Positions 34,829 to 45,535 of a stretch of DNA of 45,535 nucleotides are shown here, piece by piece. The translations under genes and the position numbers were made by a program. Under the pieces are notes generated by a model that had not been told where the DNA came from, made no database searches, and saw only the letters and a program-made list of their open reading frames with translations. The DNA is from Lenisia limosa (Eukaryota > Breviatea): the NCBI GenBank assembly GCA_001655205.1, contig LPNZ01005159.1:1-45535 (forward strand), in the 5' to 3' direction. Numbering within the stretch: position 1 is the stretch's first letter; each line of letters opens with the position of its first letter.

Positions 34829-35623
34829 TCAGAAGCCATGTAAGAGATACAATAAAATTTGATGACAAGCTTCGTAGCAATTCAATTTCCACTTACAGTG
34901 GTCCTCAAATCTTTGCAGCACATGTTCTCCGTCAGTCTCAATCACTACCTTCTGTGGAGGTGAAGTTAGAACGCAGACGTGAACTCTTGTTATTGGGACA
35001 AATATGAACAGGCAAACTAAGTACAAATGCTTAACAACAGACATACAGCGTTAGGGATCCAACAATAAGTTCCACAATCCTTGGTACATCACTAAAGAAC
35101 AACACCCTCAAAGCAAACCTTGACGCAATTGACATAAGGAATAAAAACATGACTGCAAGCTTTTCTCACGTCTGGCACGTTTTCATCTGTTGTCGACCAG
35201 TTCTCATACCAAGACCTGAAGTCATGATCACAGCAAATAATTAATGAGTGCGATCCTTACATCCTGCTTGCACCATACCAACAGCAAAAATATATGAAGG
35301 GTATTTGCAAATGAGTCAGTGGGTTAATTTAGCGAAGTTCACTCCCCCCCCCCCCNNNNNNNNNNNNNNNNNNNNNNNNNNNNNNNNNNNNNNNNNNNNN
35401 NNNNNNNNNNNNNNNNNNNNNNNNNNNNNNNNNNNNNNNNNNNNNNNNNNNNNNNNNNNNNNNNNNNNNNNNNNNNGTGTATTAAAATTAAAAAAGGACG
35501 ACATACCCACACACACACAAACCTGAAGCACTTCATAAATGCCTCTTTTTCTTCACTACAAGCACCTCGCATTTCTTCGGCTCGCGGATCAACCTCGAGA
35601 ATATCTTCTGTTGGGGCGCTCAT
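34829..35623 (-). CDS. Twin CX9C protein, Mdm35/TRIAP1-like
   Basis: Exons 35623-35523, 35215-35119 and 34951-34829 (TGA if unspliced). The first exon gives CSEEKEAFMKC and the second CSHVFIPYVNC; both are exact C-x9-C motifs. They sit in a helix-turn-helix of the size of Mdm35/TRIAP1, with FRSWYENW between them. Such proteins are folded by the Mia40 pathway in the mitochondrial intermembrane space; Mdm35/TRIAP1 partners PRELI/Ups proteins that carry phosphatidic acid and phosphatidylserine. Another twin CX9C protein is possible. The third exon is uncertain: a good donor GTAAGT at 34896 could splice it to an exon I did not find. The gap 35356-35476 is inside the first intron. Confidence 0.65.
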
Positions 35624-36179
35624 AGTGAAATTAAAAAATAACTGAACTGTAACTGAATGGGCTGTTGAAAGGACTGCAAATTCGTTTTTTTTTTCTTCCC
35701 CCACCCCGCGATATCCATGAGCCCACTGACACGAGGGTTTTAAGGACACTTCGGTCTCTTGTTTCGATCCTCTTTTGATCCCACTATCAGCCCACCCAAG
35801 GTACAACTCTGTAGACGACGACTCACGATTCTCAATTATAATCTCACAAAATAAAATACATCCAAATACAATAACAATACAATAACCTCAAAAATACCTA
35901 AATGTCGTCAATACCAACACCTTAGGCCGTCTGCAATGATTACACCTGTGTTGAACTTTCGAAATCCACTGTAAAGGGGACTATTCTCAACAATAGGTGC
36001 CAAATGTCAAACAAGGGATAGTATTTTCAGAATATGATAATCTGATGAGCCCACCTAGTCACTCTTCTTCGAGACGATATCAATGTTAGGAAACTCCTAC
36101 AGTTATTAGTGCTCCTTGAAACAAAGGATTCATTCTATCATTCTAGAATACAAAAAATCCCTTAATAATCAATGATGAA
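35624..36179. other. Intergenic region
   Basis: Between the start of the CX9C gene and the stop of the next minus-strand gene. No coding exon found; it presumably holds the CX9C gene promoter. Confidence 0.4.
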
Positions 36180-39100
36180 TCACGATGAAGGATCCTTTCC
36201 TACAGCTTGTTTGGCCATGGTTCTCTGTCGCATCCTTGTAACTGTGGGGGTGTACTTTGCCGGGAGGTTGTCTCGACTTCGCAGCTTGGTTCTATTGAGG
36301 ACCGGGATGACAGACTTTGACGGGACAACGGAAGGTTTCAGCTGGGGAAATGAGAATGTGAGGAGCAAAATAGAGTTGAAAATATCTGTAATCATCATGA
36401 GTTGATATAATGCATAATGCATAATGATGATAATAAAACCTCAAAAACTAACCATTGGAACAGATAATAGGGAGTCAAAAGTCTTTTGAGGAACAATGTA
36501 CTAAGGAGTTATTGAGGTTACAAAGAGGAAACCTAAATAAACCGCTTCAACATACTGGAGCAAATTGTGGCACAGAGGGAGGAGGGGGCAGGGTCGTGGA
36601 CGGTATGCTGTTTGAAACGTTTACACTTGGGTTCTCCTGAAAAAAGTAAATCATTACAACGGCCACGGATTTGAAGCAGTACAATTGTCATTAATCTCAC
36701 TATTTTTGGTTTCGAAGGGGACGGCGGAGAAGGCCTGCAAATATATCAGAAAAAAAAAGTAAACGAGAGGTAGCTACCATGCATACACAAGCTTTAATAT
36801 AAAATGTTTGTCAGCAAGTCTCTTTTGGCTCCGAGTCATTGGCATTTCTGTTTCAACCTTGGGAACAACAAAGCTGGGGTTTCCTCCATTTTCCTTGTGC
36901 TCTTGCCGAAGTGAAGGGGGCTGAATCTTTTTCTTGTGGCTTTTCTTGGCTACTTTCTCAATTTGACCAACATTGGCACCTTCCAAAACCTCTCCTGGTA
37001 CCTTTTTCTTGTGGCTTTTCTTCGGGACCTTTTCAACCTCTTCTTTTACCTTTTTCTTGTAGGACTTCTTGGCAACTTTCTCAATATTCATATCGTTTTC
37101 TTTTCCCACAACCTCTTCCGGCACCTTTTTCTTGTGGGACTTCTTGGCAACTGTCTCAATATTCATTTCGTTTTCTTGACCCACAACCTCTTCTGGCACC
37201 TTTTTCTTGTGGGACTTCTTCGAGATGTTCTTCTGAACAGGATCTTTCTTGTCAACACTTTGCGCCTTTGAATTCTTTGGAGTACTTGGGCTGGGTTGCA
37301 GGCTGGGACTTTCAGCTACCACCGAAGGCAGGAGCGCAATCTTGTCATTCTCTTGAACTTGGCTCAGTTCATCCTTCTTAGCAGGTGTGTTATCCACGCT
37401 TTCTCCCAACTAAAAGGTCAGGATATGGGTTATGGTGTAAAACTGAAATGAAAGCAGAACTAAAAATCCCCCCACAAGAGCTCTTTTTGCTTTTTCAGCT
37501 CTTGAACGCTCTTGAAGAAGCTTTGAGTCGTGTGCTTCCTTCTCAAGAATAGCTCTGTCCAGCTCCGCAGCGGCATCATCATCCTGTCTCTGCTTCTCCT
37601 TGGCAAGGCGCAAGGAATTGACTTCCATGATAAACGCCGCTGAGAAGAGGGTCTCATGATGCGGTACTGGGTTCGGAATCATCATTTTCCCCCAAGTTCT
37701 GAGGGTTGGTCCAATTCCCTTTCTTTGAAGGGTATCCATGTGCACCATTCGAGGGGTAGTGGCAGATTTTGGAATCTCAGCTTTAAGTGAAAATTTCCTG
37801 GGTACCCAGGAAAGAGAACGAATCTGCGGTTGTCTTGCTCTGTTGAAATAAGAAGTGTGGACGGACGTATTGAAAAACCCCATACACTTACTCTTCATTT
37901 GTCATCTGCGGAATAGAGGGATGCAAAGCTTGAGTTTTCTCTAATACGACTTTTCGCGGGTCAATAAGGGTGTTGATGGGGGGTAGTCTACTGAGCGGTC
38001 TAAATTGCGAGTTAGTACTACACTGAAGTCAATAAAGAGACTCACTCAGATGCTATGGGTTTGAGGTCACTTTGAAGGTTGTCAGGAGTAATCAGCATGT
38101 GTTCTTCTTCATTCAGGGTGTCATTGTAGCAGCAAATATGATCATGAAGGAATCTGTGAATATTAACAGAGGAACAATAAAATATACACATGATATATTA
38201 TAAACAATCTACTACCCGGTTTTCTTCTGTCAAGGGACCCCCCCCCCCNNNNNNNNNNNNNNNNNNNNNNNNNNNNNNNNNNNNNNNNNNNNNNNNNNNN
38301 NNNNNNNNNNNNNNNNNNNNNNNNNNNNNNNNNNNNNNNTGTGTTGCTCCCATATTTTGTGGAATCGACCTACAAATTAGAAGAGAAGAAAACAAGATAA
38401 GAGACAGAGATATGTGAAGGAGGAGAGGATTGAGAAGCATGGTGTTATTGCATATTCATGTAGTACTCCTAGATTGATGTATTTATAAACACAGATATCA
38501 CCATTTCCAGCTAAAAACAACTTCTTACCAAGAAAATGGAAGACATGTACCCAATTTAGCCGTTTTGATTGTCTAATAGGAGTTAAAAGAAAACGATGTG
38601 CGCAAAACTTGGGTGAAAAGTGCAGTGAAAAACCAAGCAATTGAACCTGAATCATACCTTGAAGATTTTTTGAATTTACACTGCTCAATGTCAAAGAAGC
38701 CGACAAATGTATCCGCTAAAAAATGAGGGTTTGCTTTTCATGATTATTAGGGAATAAACTAACCATCAAATTCATCCAGATAGTCAACAAGAGTTGTGAG
38801 GATCTCCTTTCGACTAAAGAGTAATATATTTGAAAAGTTCCAGAAAGACGTAAAAAAGCTATTTCCATAGATTGTCAGGCATACGCTGGAAATAGCACCA
38901 TCAAGTAATTCGCAAACGCATTAGCAGAGAAATCATCGCGAGGTGTGGGGCTCTACAAATGATGAGAGTTAGTAAGAATGTCCTTGATTCGCCATGCTCT
39001 GCCCCCCCCCCCCCAAGAACTTACTGCGAAAGTAGAGATAGTATCACTCTCGATGAACTCCTGGAATGTTAAAATATTTATTCCCGAGGGAAGTGATTGA

Positions 39101-39891
39101 GGTCCATCCTGCTTACAACAAGAGAAGGAGTGAGGACAATGCGACAGTGACGCGACATAGGTACGGCAGCTGCGAGGTATGACAAAGAAGTGTCAAAACA
39201 CTTGAAAAAATCTTACTGCTGAAACAACACTAGGAAGAATTTAACATACCAGGAGTGAAAACATTTGTCTTGACGAACTTCTGGTTTTCGTTCATTGTGT
39301 TAATAGCGGAGAGACACAGGTCAAAGTACTTCTACAAAATGGTGAGAAGTACCATTCGAAATATATGCAGAAATTTGATTTGCATTTTTTTGGACCCAAA
39401 GAGAACAATGCCAAAAATCAATGAAATATCAAAGCAAACCAGGACAGCGTCAGCATTCGTCTTCTTAGTCAAAACAAGGATGTCAGCAAAGGGGGCATCG
39501 GACACTCTATAAAATGATAAAATGTCTCTCATAAACCAAAGTAGTAAACTCATGATGAAATAACAGAAACATATATTTGAAAATGGTATGGGAGGAAAAA
39601 GCGCGCGGGAAACGATTAGCATATTGAACCAGAAGCTTACTTAGAGCCATGATAACGAATAGTCGCCATTTCTACAGATTCTTTCATGTCTCTAATCTAA
39701 TATATTAAAATGAAATTTGAAGGCTACGGAGACAAAATGCAATATTCATGAACTGATATGATGATCCTCACCTCTCCAGCAAATAACTGTTTTTCATGAG
39801 CATGAAAAACGACGTCCCCCTTCTTTGGAATGTATGGTAATGAAAAGCATCTCCTTGAAGCGGTGCAGATGTCTCTTGTAAGTGTGTCCAT
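36180..39891 (-). CDS. Large lysine-rich repeat protein, unidentified
   Basis: Exons: 39891-39772, 39696-39641, 39506-39440, 39331-39250, 39169-39117, 39060-39025, 38952-38885, 38813-38764, 38715-38658, 38369 into gap, 38153-38046, 37999-37892, 37839-37476, 37409 to about 36780, 36734-36701, 36636-36556, 36341-36180 (TGA). About 750 residues. The N-terminal 280 residues look globular (VSDAPFADILVLTKKTNADA, CRIVLTPSLVEFIESD, ILTTLVDYLDEFDADTFVGF). Then comes a charged helical segment (SLRLAKEKQRQDDDAAAELD). The 37409 exon has five KKSHKKK-type repeats, several extended as KKSHKKKVPEEV, spaced by short acidic linkers such as NDMNIEKVA. The tail is Pro/Ser-rich and ends with basic VTRMRQRTMAKQA. 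Nuclear or chromosome-associated function is only a guess from charge. The gap 38249-38339 removes coding sequence. I do not recognise the family. Confidence 0.6.
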
Positions 39892-40152
39892 CTCAATTCT
39901 CGTCAAACTTGAATCATCAAGTTAACTGGTCTTCTTTCTCTGTACCAAACTAAGCATTCACTACCACTATTTACTATTTAAACTATCTTAATGAAAAAGG
40001 GCGCTTTTGACCTTAGCATTTTCATATCAAAGATCCGGCACCGTGTCGAAACAAATCAAGGAAAGGTAGTGTGGGTAAGGTAGTAGAGATAGTGAAGATT
40101 TATTGTTTTATTGTTTTATTCTGTGGATATTTACTCTCTTTAGCGACTTATA
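39892..40152. promoter_or_regulatory. Divergent spacer
   Basis: A 261-bp head-to-head region between the lysine-rich gene and the small gene at 40153. No gene seen. Confidence 0.4.
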
Positions 40153-40811
40153 ATGGTATGTACTTTCCCCGTGATTACCCCTCTAACACTCTTTAGGACC
40201 CCAAAGAACTTGAAGACCTTGTAAGGAAGGGTTTTGAAGATGGGTTTTACATTTGCAGAACTTTTCTTCACTCACCGAATCACATCTTGCTTACATATGT
40301 AGTGTGAGCAGATGCGTCACCTTCAAGGAGGAGATAAAGATCGCCTCAGAGTTCTTGGTGTAGGTTGAGGGGGGAATGGAGTCAGGCAATATAACACATT
40401 ATTACCGTTTGGGGAATACTAAATGCTTCTTACTACTACCTCTCAGGTTGCTCTTGAAGACAGCAAGATTTCCAGCGAACAGAGCTGTGTCATTGCCAAG
40501 GAACTTCTTTTTGAGGATCCTCTTCATGTAAGAAGGGTCTCCTTTTCGTTGTCTGTTTTTGACTGTTTTTTTTTACTTTGATTCCGTTTCTCATTCATGA
40601 TCCGATCCAGGATGGACTGGTAATGTGCTATAAGTCGTGTTCAGATCCTAAGAACTTTGAAGAAAAGTGCATCAACGTTGTCATGAAATTTGCAGGAGGT
40701 GGAGGGGGAATGTTAGCTGAGACTTGTTATTTAGTAGTAGACAGCATAAACTTACATGTAAATATTTACTATTTAGAACGCAAGAGAATCAAGACTACCC
40801 TCAAGCTCTAA
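40153..40811 (+). CDS. Small DUF4476-like helical protein
   Basis: Exons 40153-40155 (only the ATG), 40197-40220, 40303-40359, 40447-40527, 40611-40698 and 40777-40811 (TAA) give 95 residues with matching phases. The order of helices, with KDRLRVLGVALEDSKISSEQ, AKELLFEDPLHDGLVMCYK and CINVVMKFAGERKRIKT, resembles the DUF4476 pattern of repeated 'deRl.vl...l.d' helices; this is weak evidence. No signal peptide. The first exon of exactly one codon is inferred because ATG is followed directly by GTATGT and no other start fits. Confidence 0.55.
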
Positions 40812-40994
40812 AAGAACTTGGAAATTGGGTTATGTATTTCTCTGGGTTTTTGTTTCCAACACAAATTTAGATAAAGGATAATATGCATCACAGTTTCCTT
40901 TACATGACTTCGACATTGGTGTACATGGATTTCAGCTTATTTGCAGCTTGAAGTCAAAAAAATGCCAAGGCTAAGCTCAAGCAAGTTCCAACTT

Positions 40995-41935
40995 TCAAAG
41001 AGGCATACATGACACTCTGATTGGCATGTCTCCATATTTATGGATATAGGCCAGGGCAGCAGCCATTTTCGTGTATTCGCTAAAGTATCAAATATCAGTC
41101 GAGATTTCAGTAAGAAATGTTAGCATGAGAGAATAGTCAAATTCCAAAATAATAATTCCCTCAGTTGTCCAACGCACTCACTCTGATTTCCTCACCAGAT
41201 TTCTTGCAAGGATTATTCAATAATATTTGAAGTAAGTAACAACCCCTGTTAGCCCAACAATTGAAAAAACCCATGACAGTACACTCAATTTCGACCCCTT
41301 CTCCGCAAGAGATACTTTCAAATATGAAGGGAAACGAGAATCGTGATTAACCTCATACTCTTTCCTGCAAATGCATTCTGCCACAATGTCTCCTTGGAAT
41401 ACTCTACAAATTCGAACCTGTAGTGTGAAACCTGCAAACCTTTACTAAAAACATAGATTTAGAATGTAGGCTTCCAAATTAATCTCTCAATCAAAGCTGA
41501 ATTACTTTCCAAACTGTGAGAGAACAAACTTTTTGTAATAATATATTATGAAAGCGGGATCATAATATTATCAAGATTCACGAAAGAAGAAATAATAAAA
41601 ATGATAATTTCAGGAGACGAGTAATGGAGGAAAGATTAAGTTTGAAATAATATACAATCTCAAGTGAGTGCGTGCGTGATAGTAAAAAAATCGACCGTAA
41701 ATTATCAATCCTTTTCGACTCTTACATAAAACAAACCTCGTTGACTGAGTCAAGAGCCCCATATATAGAGCGCATTGCAAGGTCCACAATCGCTTGTGCC
41801 ATTTCGGAAGTGAAAATCTTCGGTTTTGACTGGAACTCACTGAGGATATTATTTCAAAAGTTACAAATTCACCCTCAAAGAGATTAACTCCCATTACATT
41901 GCCATTCTGAACTTCAATTCTTCTTCATAGTTCAT
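40995..41935 (-). CDS. Unidentified soluble protein, about 133 residues
   Basis: Exons 41935-41898, 41839-41737, 41431-41352, 41314-41285, 41245-41182 (or a few bases further) and 41079-40995 (TGA). It begins MNYEEELKFRMAIEFQ, then FTSEMAQAIVDLAMRSIYGA, VSHYRFEFVEYSKETLW, CGEGVEIEGCYLLQILLNNP, and ends LAYIHKYGDMPIRVSCMPL. The alternation of helix and strand suggests a small alpha/beta domain. The last junction needs a weak donor (GTTGGA) to keep frame, otherwise the protein ends 13 residues later in another frame. No family recognised. Confidence 0.5.
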
Positions 41936-42267
41936 TGTGACCGACATTATTGAGTGCTGGGTATTGGGAATTGGGGGTGGGGGCGGATGCAAGCTGTTAA
42001 GCTGTTGTTGGGTTGCTGGTTGGTGCGGTGGCTGCGGTGGTGTGTTGTGGGTGTGTTGTAGTGTTGCAGTCTTGGGCTTGCATATGTGTTTTTGTTTGTG
42101 TTTTGCCCGTGGCAGGGGGGTGAGTTGACCACCTAGGAAATATAAGTATTTAACTTGAAAATTACAGTCCCTCTACTATTCCTTTCATCCTCTGATTTAT
42201 CCACTGTTTGACTGCTTGTTTGAAAGAAGAGTAAAATACACCCACGTGATACGTCAATAGGTGCAAT
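41936..42267. promoter_or_regulatory. Divergent spacer with G/T-rich strand-biased tract
   Basis: A 332-bp head-to-head region. From about 41955 to 42120 the plus strand is almost free of A and rich in TTGGG, GGTGG and TGTTG, including GGGGGTGGGGGCGG near 41970-41985, which could fold as a G-quadruplex. Regulatory role is inferred. Confidence 0.45.
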
Positions 42268-43982
42268 ATGGACGGAGATTCCTCAATGTCAAAGGCGGAG
42301 GGCAATGTTAATGGCTTCATGAACTCGATTGAGTGTAAGACACGATTTGAAATATTTATTGATGCCATTAGACCCACTCTTTTCGATTGTTCTTGCTGTC
42401 GCTCTTGGAAAGGTCTTCTTTGAGTGGTTTAAGAAGGTTCCCATAACCCAGCCTTGTCAGTCTTCATCGTCGATTGCCATGCTGAGATTTACCATCTTGG
42501 TTCAATTTGTGAGTTTCCCTCAATTATTCTCTCACCACACAAATATTTGCCCCATCATTCCNNNNNNNNNNNNNNNNNNNNNNNNNNNNNNNNNNNNNNN
42601 NNNNNNNNNNNNNNNNNNNNNNNNNNNNNNNNNNNNNNNNNNNNNNNNNNNNNNNNNNNNNNNNNNNNNNNNNNNNNNNNNNNNNNNNNNNNNNNNNNNN
42701 NNNNNNNNNNNNNNNNNNNNNNNNNCCTTTGTCCTGGGTAAGAGGCCTCATCCCTGTTTTCACGGCTTTTCAAGTCGATGACAATCATCTTTTACTTTTT
42801 AGTCTACAACTTTCAAATTCACCACCTTCGAGTTGTAAGTTGGGATCTGATAACCATTATGGAGTTGTAAATTTTGCACTATTTACTATACAGGTGGCTG
42901 GTGCTCAGCTCTTCATGCTCTTTGTCATTCTTGGGGCCAACCTCTTTACCATGTCCGGAACTGCCATGTTTGATCGTGGGTTGGGTTGCACAGTTCATGT
43001 GTATTTATTTTCTTTCAGCTCTTTTTTCCTTACCCAACAGAAATCAACGACACGCGCGCTTGCAAGGAACGCTTTGATTGGCATAAGGGTGCTGGATTCC
43101 GTGGGGGGGGGGGTCTCAATTGTGACTATTTATTACCAAAACTCAATATATTATTCTTCATTTAATAAGGTTGTTTTTTTCTTCTTCTTTTTTCTTTTTC
43201 GTCTCATGGTATATAGTTTGTCACAGCAGCCGTCTTCCCTTCCTCTTTGTTTTCCTTTTCCCCTTTTACCAGGCCACTTTTGTAAGTTGGGAGAAAATGA
43301 TTCTGCATTTCTTTTCTTCTGATGAACATAGGTTGCTATTGCTGGTATGGCTTACATGACCACTCTCACCCCCGACATGCCTACTCTTGACCAGCGTAGG
43401 GAATGATTATCAGATGCAATCCATCATTATAGCACTATTGTTGTTGTTTTTTACGCTTGGGTTATGAAGTATCCCTTTTCTACTTAGCTTTTGTAATTTT
43501 TTAAATTCCTATTATTGTGTAGTGAAGCCTCAGCGCCCTGCCAGCCAACACCAACCAGTTGCTGTGAGGGGGGTTGAGAACTATGTTGTATTTTGTTTAT
43601 TAGGAGAACGTTTGACTGATCGCATGGTATCATATGATGTTACATGAATCACATTTGCTGTACCGGCNNNNNNNNNNNNNNNNNNNNNNNNNNNNNNNNN
43701 NNNNNNNNNNNNNNNNNNNNNNNNNNNNNNNNNNNNNNNNNNNNNNNNNNNNNNNNNNNNNNNNNNNNNNNNNNNNNNNNNNNNNNNNNNNNNNNNNNNN
43801 TAGAACGTTTACGGTGGTAACACTGAATACACTGCCGGCTATCAGGTTGCACCTTCGGATACTTCTCCAGCCCAGGCCGTGAGGGGTTGTGAAAAGGCTA
43901 ATGTTCTTCTTTTAGGAAATGACTTTGTTTTTGACATTCTTAGGCGCCTGTTGAAACTGCTTCTGAGCCTCAAGTGGTCTAA
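42268..43982 (+). CDS. Multi-pass membrane protein, MARVEL-like, unidentified
   Basis: Exons: 42268-42334, 42372-42436, 42461-42508, gap to 42737, 42894-43100, 43273-43281 (9-nt micro-exon), 43332-43395, 43523-43563, gap, 43804-43878, 43944-43982 (TAA). Hydrophobic helices: YPLFSIVLAVALGKVFFEWF, SSIAMLRFTILVQF, GAQLFMLFVILGANLFTMSG, then VHVYLFSFSSFFL and ATFVAIAGMAYMTTL. A soluble Gln/Pro-rich tail (QRPASQHQPVA ... TEYTAGYQVAPSDTSPAQ) follows. A four-helix membrane bundle with a cytosolic tail, as in MARVEL or SCAMP-type vesicle proteins, is the closest fit but not proven. The exon at 42894-43100 could instead be split by an intron at 42976-43040. Gaps 42562-42725 and 43668-43800 remove parts. 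Confidence 0.5.
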
Positions 43983-44337
43983 GACTGTTTCTAAACCCCA
44001 ATCATTCATATCCTCTCTTGTCTTGTTTTATTGTAATATATATGGACGAGGTACCTCAATTCTTATCATATTTCCATGTTTCCAGTATGCTAATATGGTG
44101 ATACGAAGACGCAAATACAACGCAAAGATTTGGCAAAGATAGCTTAAGTGAGAACCAAAAAAACAACGTGGCGCAAGAGGCGTAAGTATAAACTTAACAA
44201 TGCAGTTACAGCAACCAATCCGAAGCAGGGGGTGGTTATATGGTATAAAATCTTTTTTTCGGAAAATTCTTAAGCCTGTTTCACACTTCAACTTACAGTA
44301 CCTAAGTAATTTGGACAAGAGAAGCAGATTAGCCAAA
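43983..44337. promoter_or_regulatory. Intergenic region upstream of the secreted protein
   Basis: Same-strand spacer between two genes. No coding exon seen. Confidence 0.4.
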
Positions 44338-45284
44338 ATGCTGGGTAAAATGATACCGATGCTCTCAATCTTTCTTTTGCTTGTCTCTTTGGTAAGCCAT
44401 GGGTAAGATATATCCTTTTAAAGTACTGGAGGAACAGATTTACTTTAATGATCCGCAGGGATTGGCAGATAGGATTCCCCTCACTCCTGGTGTCCCTAAG
44501 AAAGACCTCCAAGGGCGCCATTCGTTTTCTTTGATTAGTACTACCTTCACTGGACACTCTGTTATGGTTAAGCTCAACAGTGACCAAGGTTTGACTCCAC
44601 TCTTCACTGTTTAGGCCTTCTAACGCCTTCCAGGACAGCTTTTGGTTACCTATGAGGACCAAAGATTCCAGCTTGGTTGCGATGATTGTAAGTTGTTTTC
44701 CCGTATTTCAATGTTGACAAATTCTAGGTCCTCGTCAAATGCGCTTCTACGATCCCGACCCGTATGTTGGGGATTTTGGACGGAACCTACGGGGTTTTAA
44801 AGAAGATAAATAAAGCTAGCAAGTGGTGGGAATTGACTTCTCTGGAATTCCAATCCTGGTGCTTGTGACCGATTTTTATCAGAGCTGTCAGTGTTGTGCA
44901 TCATTGTTTATTAAAATGGTGCTTGAATTGGAGCTATATACATACTGATCATGGTTTTTGGACTATCTTTAGGAAATTATTATTTTTAAGGATAAATTAT
45001 CTTCTTCTGTGATAACAGTGTTAGAACTGCCTATTTTGAGGTTGCCCCCATGCTCTCCATGAACGTCATCAAGTACGATGTCATCCCCAACAAAGTTATC
45101 AAGAAAGACTACAGTGAGTGTAATGATCCAACTGGGTCTTCTTTTTGCTGCGCTATCGTGATCAGGCTTATCATTTCTCAAACTTCTTCTAACGCTGTCA
45201 GCCAAGGGGCTCATGAACAAGTATGAGATGGACTCCTACACCTCCATCCTCGTCGACTTGCCTTATGGTCCCGAGCTTGCTCAG
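44338..45284 (+). CDS. Secreted protein, unidentified (3' partial)
   Basis: Exons 44338-44391, 44459-44588, 44634-44687, 44728-44761, 45019-45113 and 45202-45284, then an intron running off the window. MLGKMIPMLSIFLLLVSL is a signal peptide that splices straight to GLADRIPLTPGVPKKDLQG. The mature part reads HSFSLISTTFTGHSVMVKLN, VTYEDQRFQLGCDDCPRQM, RFYDPDP, TAYFEVAPMLSMNVIKYDV and SYTSILVDLPYGPELAQ. The fold looks beta-rich. An ER, lysosomal or extracellular place is inferred from the signal peptide. No family recognised, and the C-terminus is missing. Confidence 0.6.
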
Positions 45285-45535
45285 GTTTGTTATCTGTGGG
45301 TATTTTCTCGTTTATGTTTTGAATCAGAGTATTTTTTGTAACTATTATCAAACAAATAGGCTTCAAAAGGGATTCAAAGTTTAAAATCTGGGCTTCTTAT
45401 TCAGAGCTCTATGTATACATATAGTATTTTACTTTGACTAGAATTTATAACCGACTTTTGAAATGAAGTAAAACAAATCACCCCGAAAATGAAGGGTAAC
45501 CAAAGGCAAGATCATTTTACTTCTAATTTGGTGAA

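Noticed and set aside
36839-37381. 180-codon plus-strand ORF
   Set aside because: Antisense shadow of the lysine-rich repeat exon.
42329-42781. 150-codon ORF
   Set aside because: Most of it is N, and its reading frame conflicts with the spliced membrane-protein exons.

Overview
The window is nuclear DNA of an intron-rich, gene-dense eukaryote. Genes are broken by short GT-AG introns, mostly 45-300 bp. The standard stop codons TAA, TAG and TGA all end reading frames. I rebuilt exons by hand from splice sites, matching phases and family motifs; where exon lengths sum to whole codons I rely on that as support. Twelve runs of N interrupt the sequence. The gene set (IFT46, a RasGEF, a secreted H-type lectin, an inositol polyphosphate kinase, a mitochondrial PGS1-type enzyme) points to a free-living protist that builds a cilium or flagellum. 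A flagellate-forming amoebozoan such as a plasmodial slime mould would fit, but that is inference. I saw no tRNA, rRNA, CRISPR array or autonomous transposon.

Layout, left to right: a RanBP2-type zinc-finger protein with a very acidic tail (+, 5' end missing); cyclophilin A (-); a small N-myristoylation-type protein resembling the LAMTOR1 N-terminus (+); a doubtful 38-codon ORF (+); an unidentified 172-residue protein (+); a 25-exon Ras guanine-nucleotide exchange factor (+); protein phosphatase methylesterase PPME1 (-); a secreted H-type lectin (+); a 61-residue protein (+); an inositol polyphosphate kinase (-); an unidentified polytopic membrane protein (+); a PGS1-type phosphatidylglycerophosphate synthase (-); a squalene-hopene/tetrahymanol-type cyclase (+); IFT46 (-); a twin CX9C protein of Mdm35/TRIAP1 type (-); a large lysine-rich repeat protein (-); a small DUF4476-like protein (+); an unidentified protein (-); a multi-pass membrane protein (+); and a secreted protein that runs off the right edge (+).

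Genes mostly alternate in strand, so many intergenic spaces are shared head-to-head promoters or short tail-to-tail gaps; the shortest is 33 bp. Two lipid genes, PGS1 and the triterpene cyclase, share one 262-bp divergent spacer. PPME1, the RasGEF and the inositol polyphosphate kinase are signalling genes but do not form an obvious pathway cluster.

The most notable item is the cyclase. It carries the DVDD protonation motif of squalene cyclases, not the DCTAE of oxidosqualene cyclases, yet it is split by about 19 introns. It therefore looks like a bacterial-type or tetrahymanol-type enzyme long resident in a eukaryotic genome. Also worth a second look are dispersed intronic repeats, poly-C tracts that sit at the assembly gaps, a start-codon-only exon, and several unidentified multi-exon genes.
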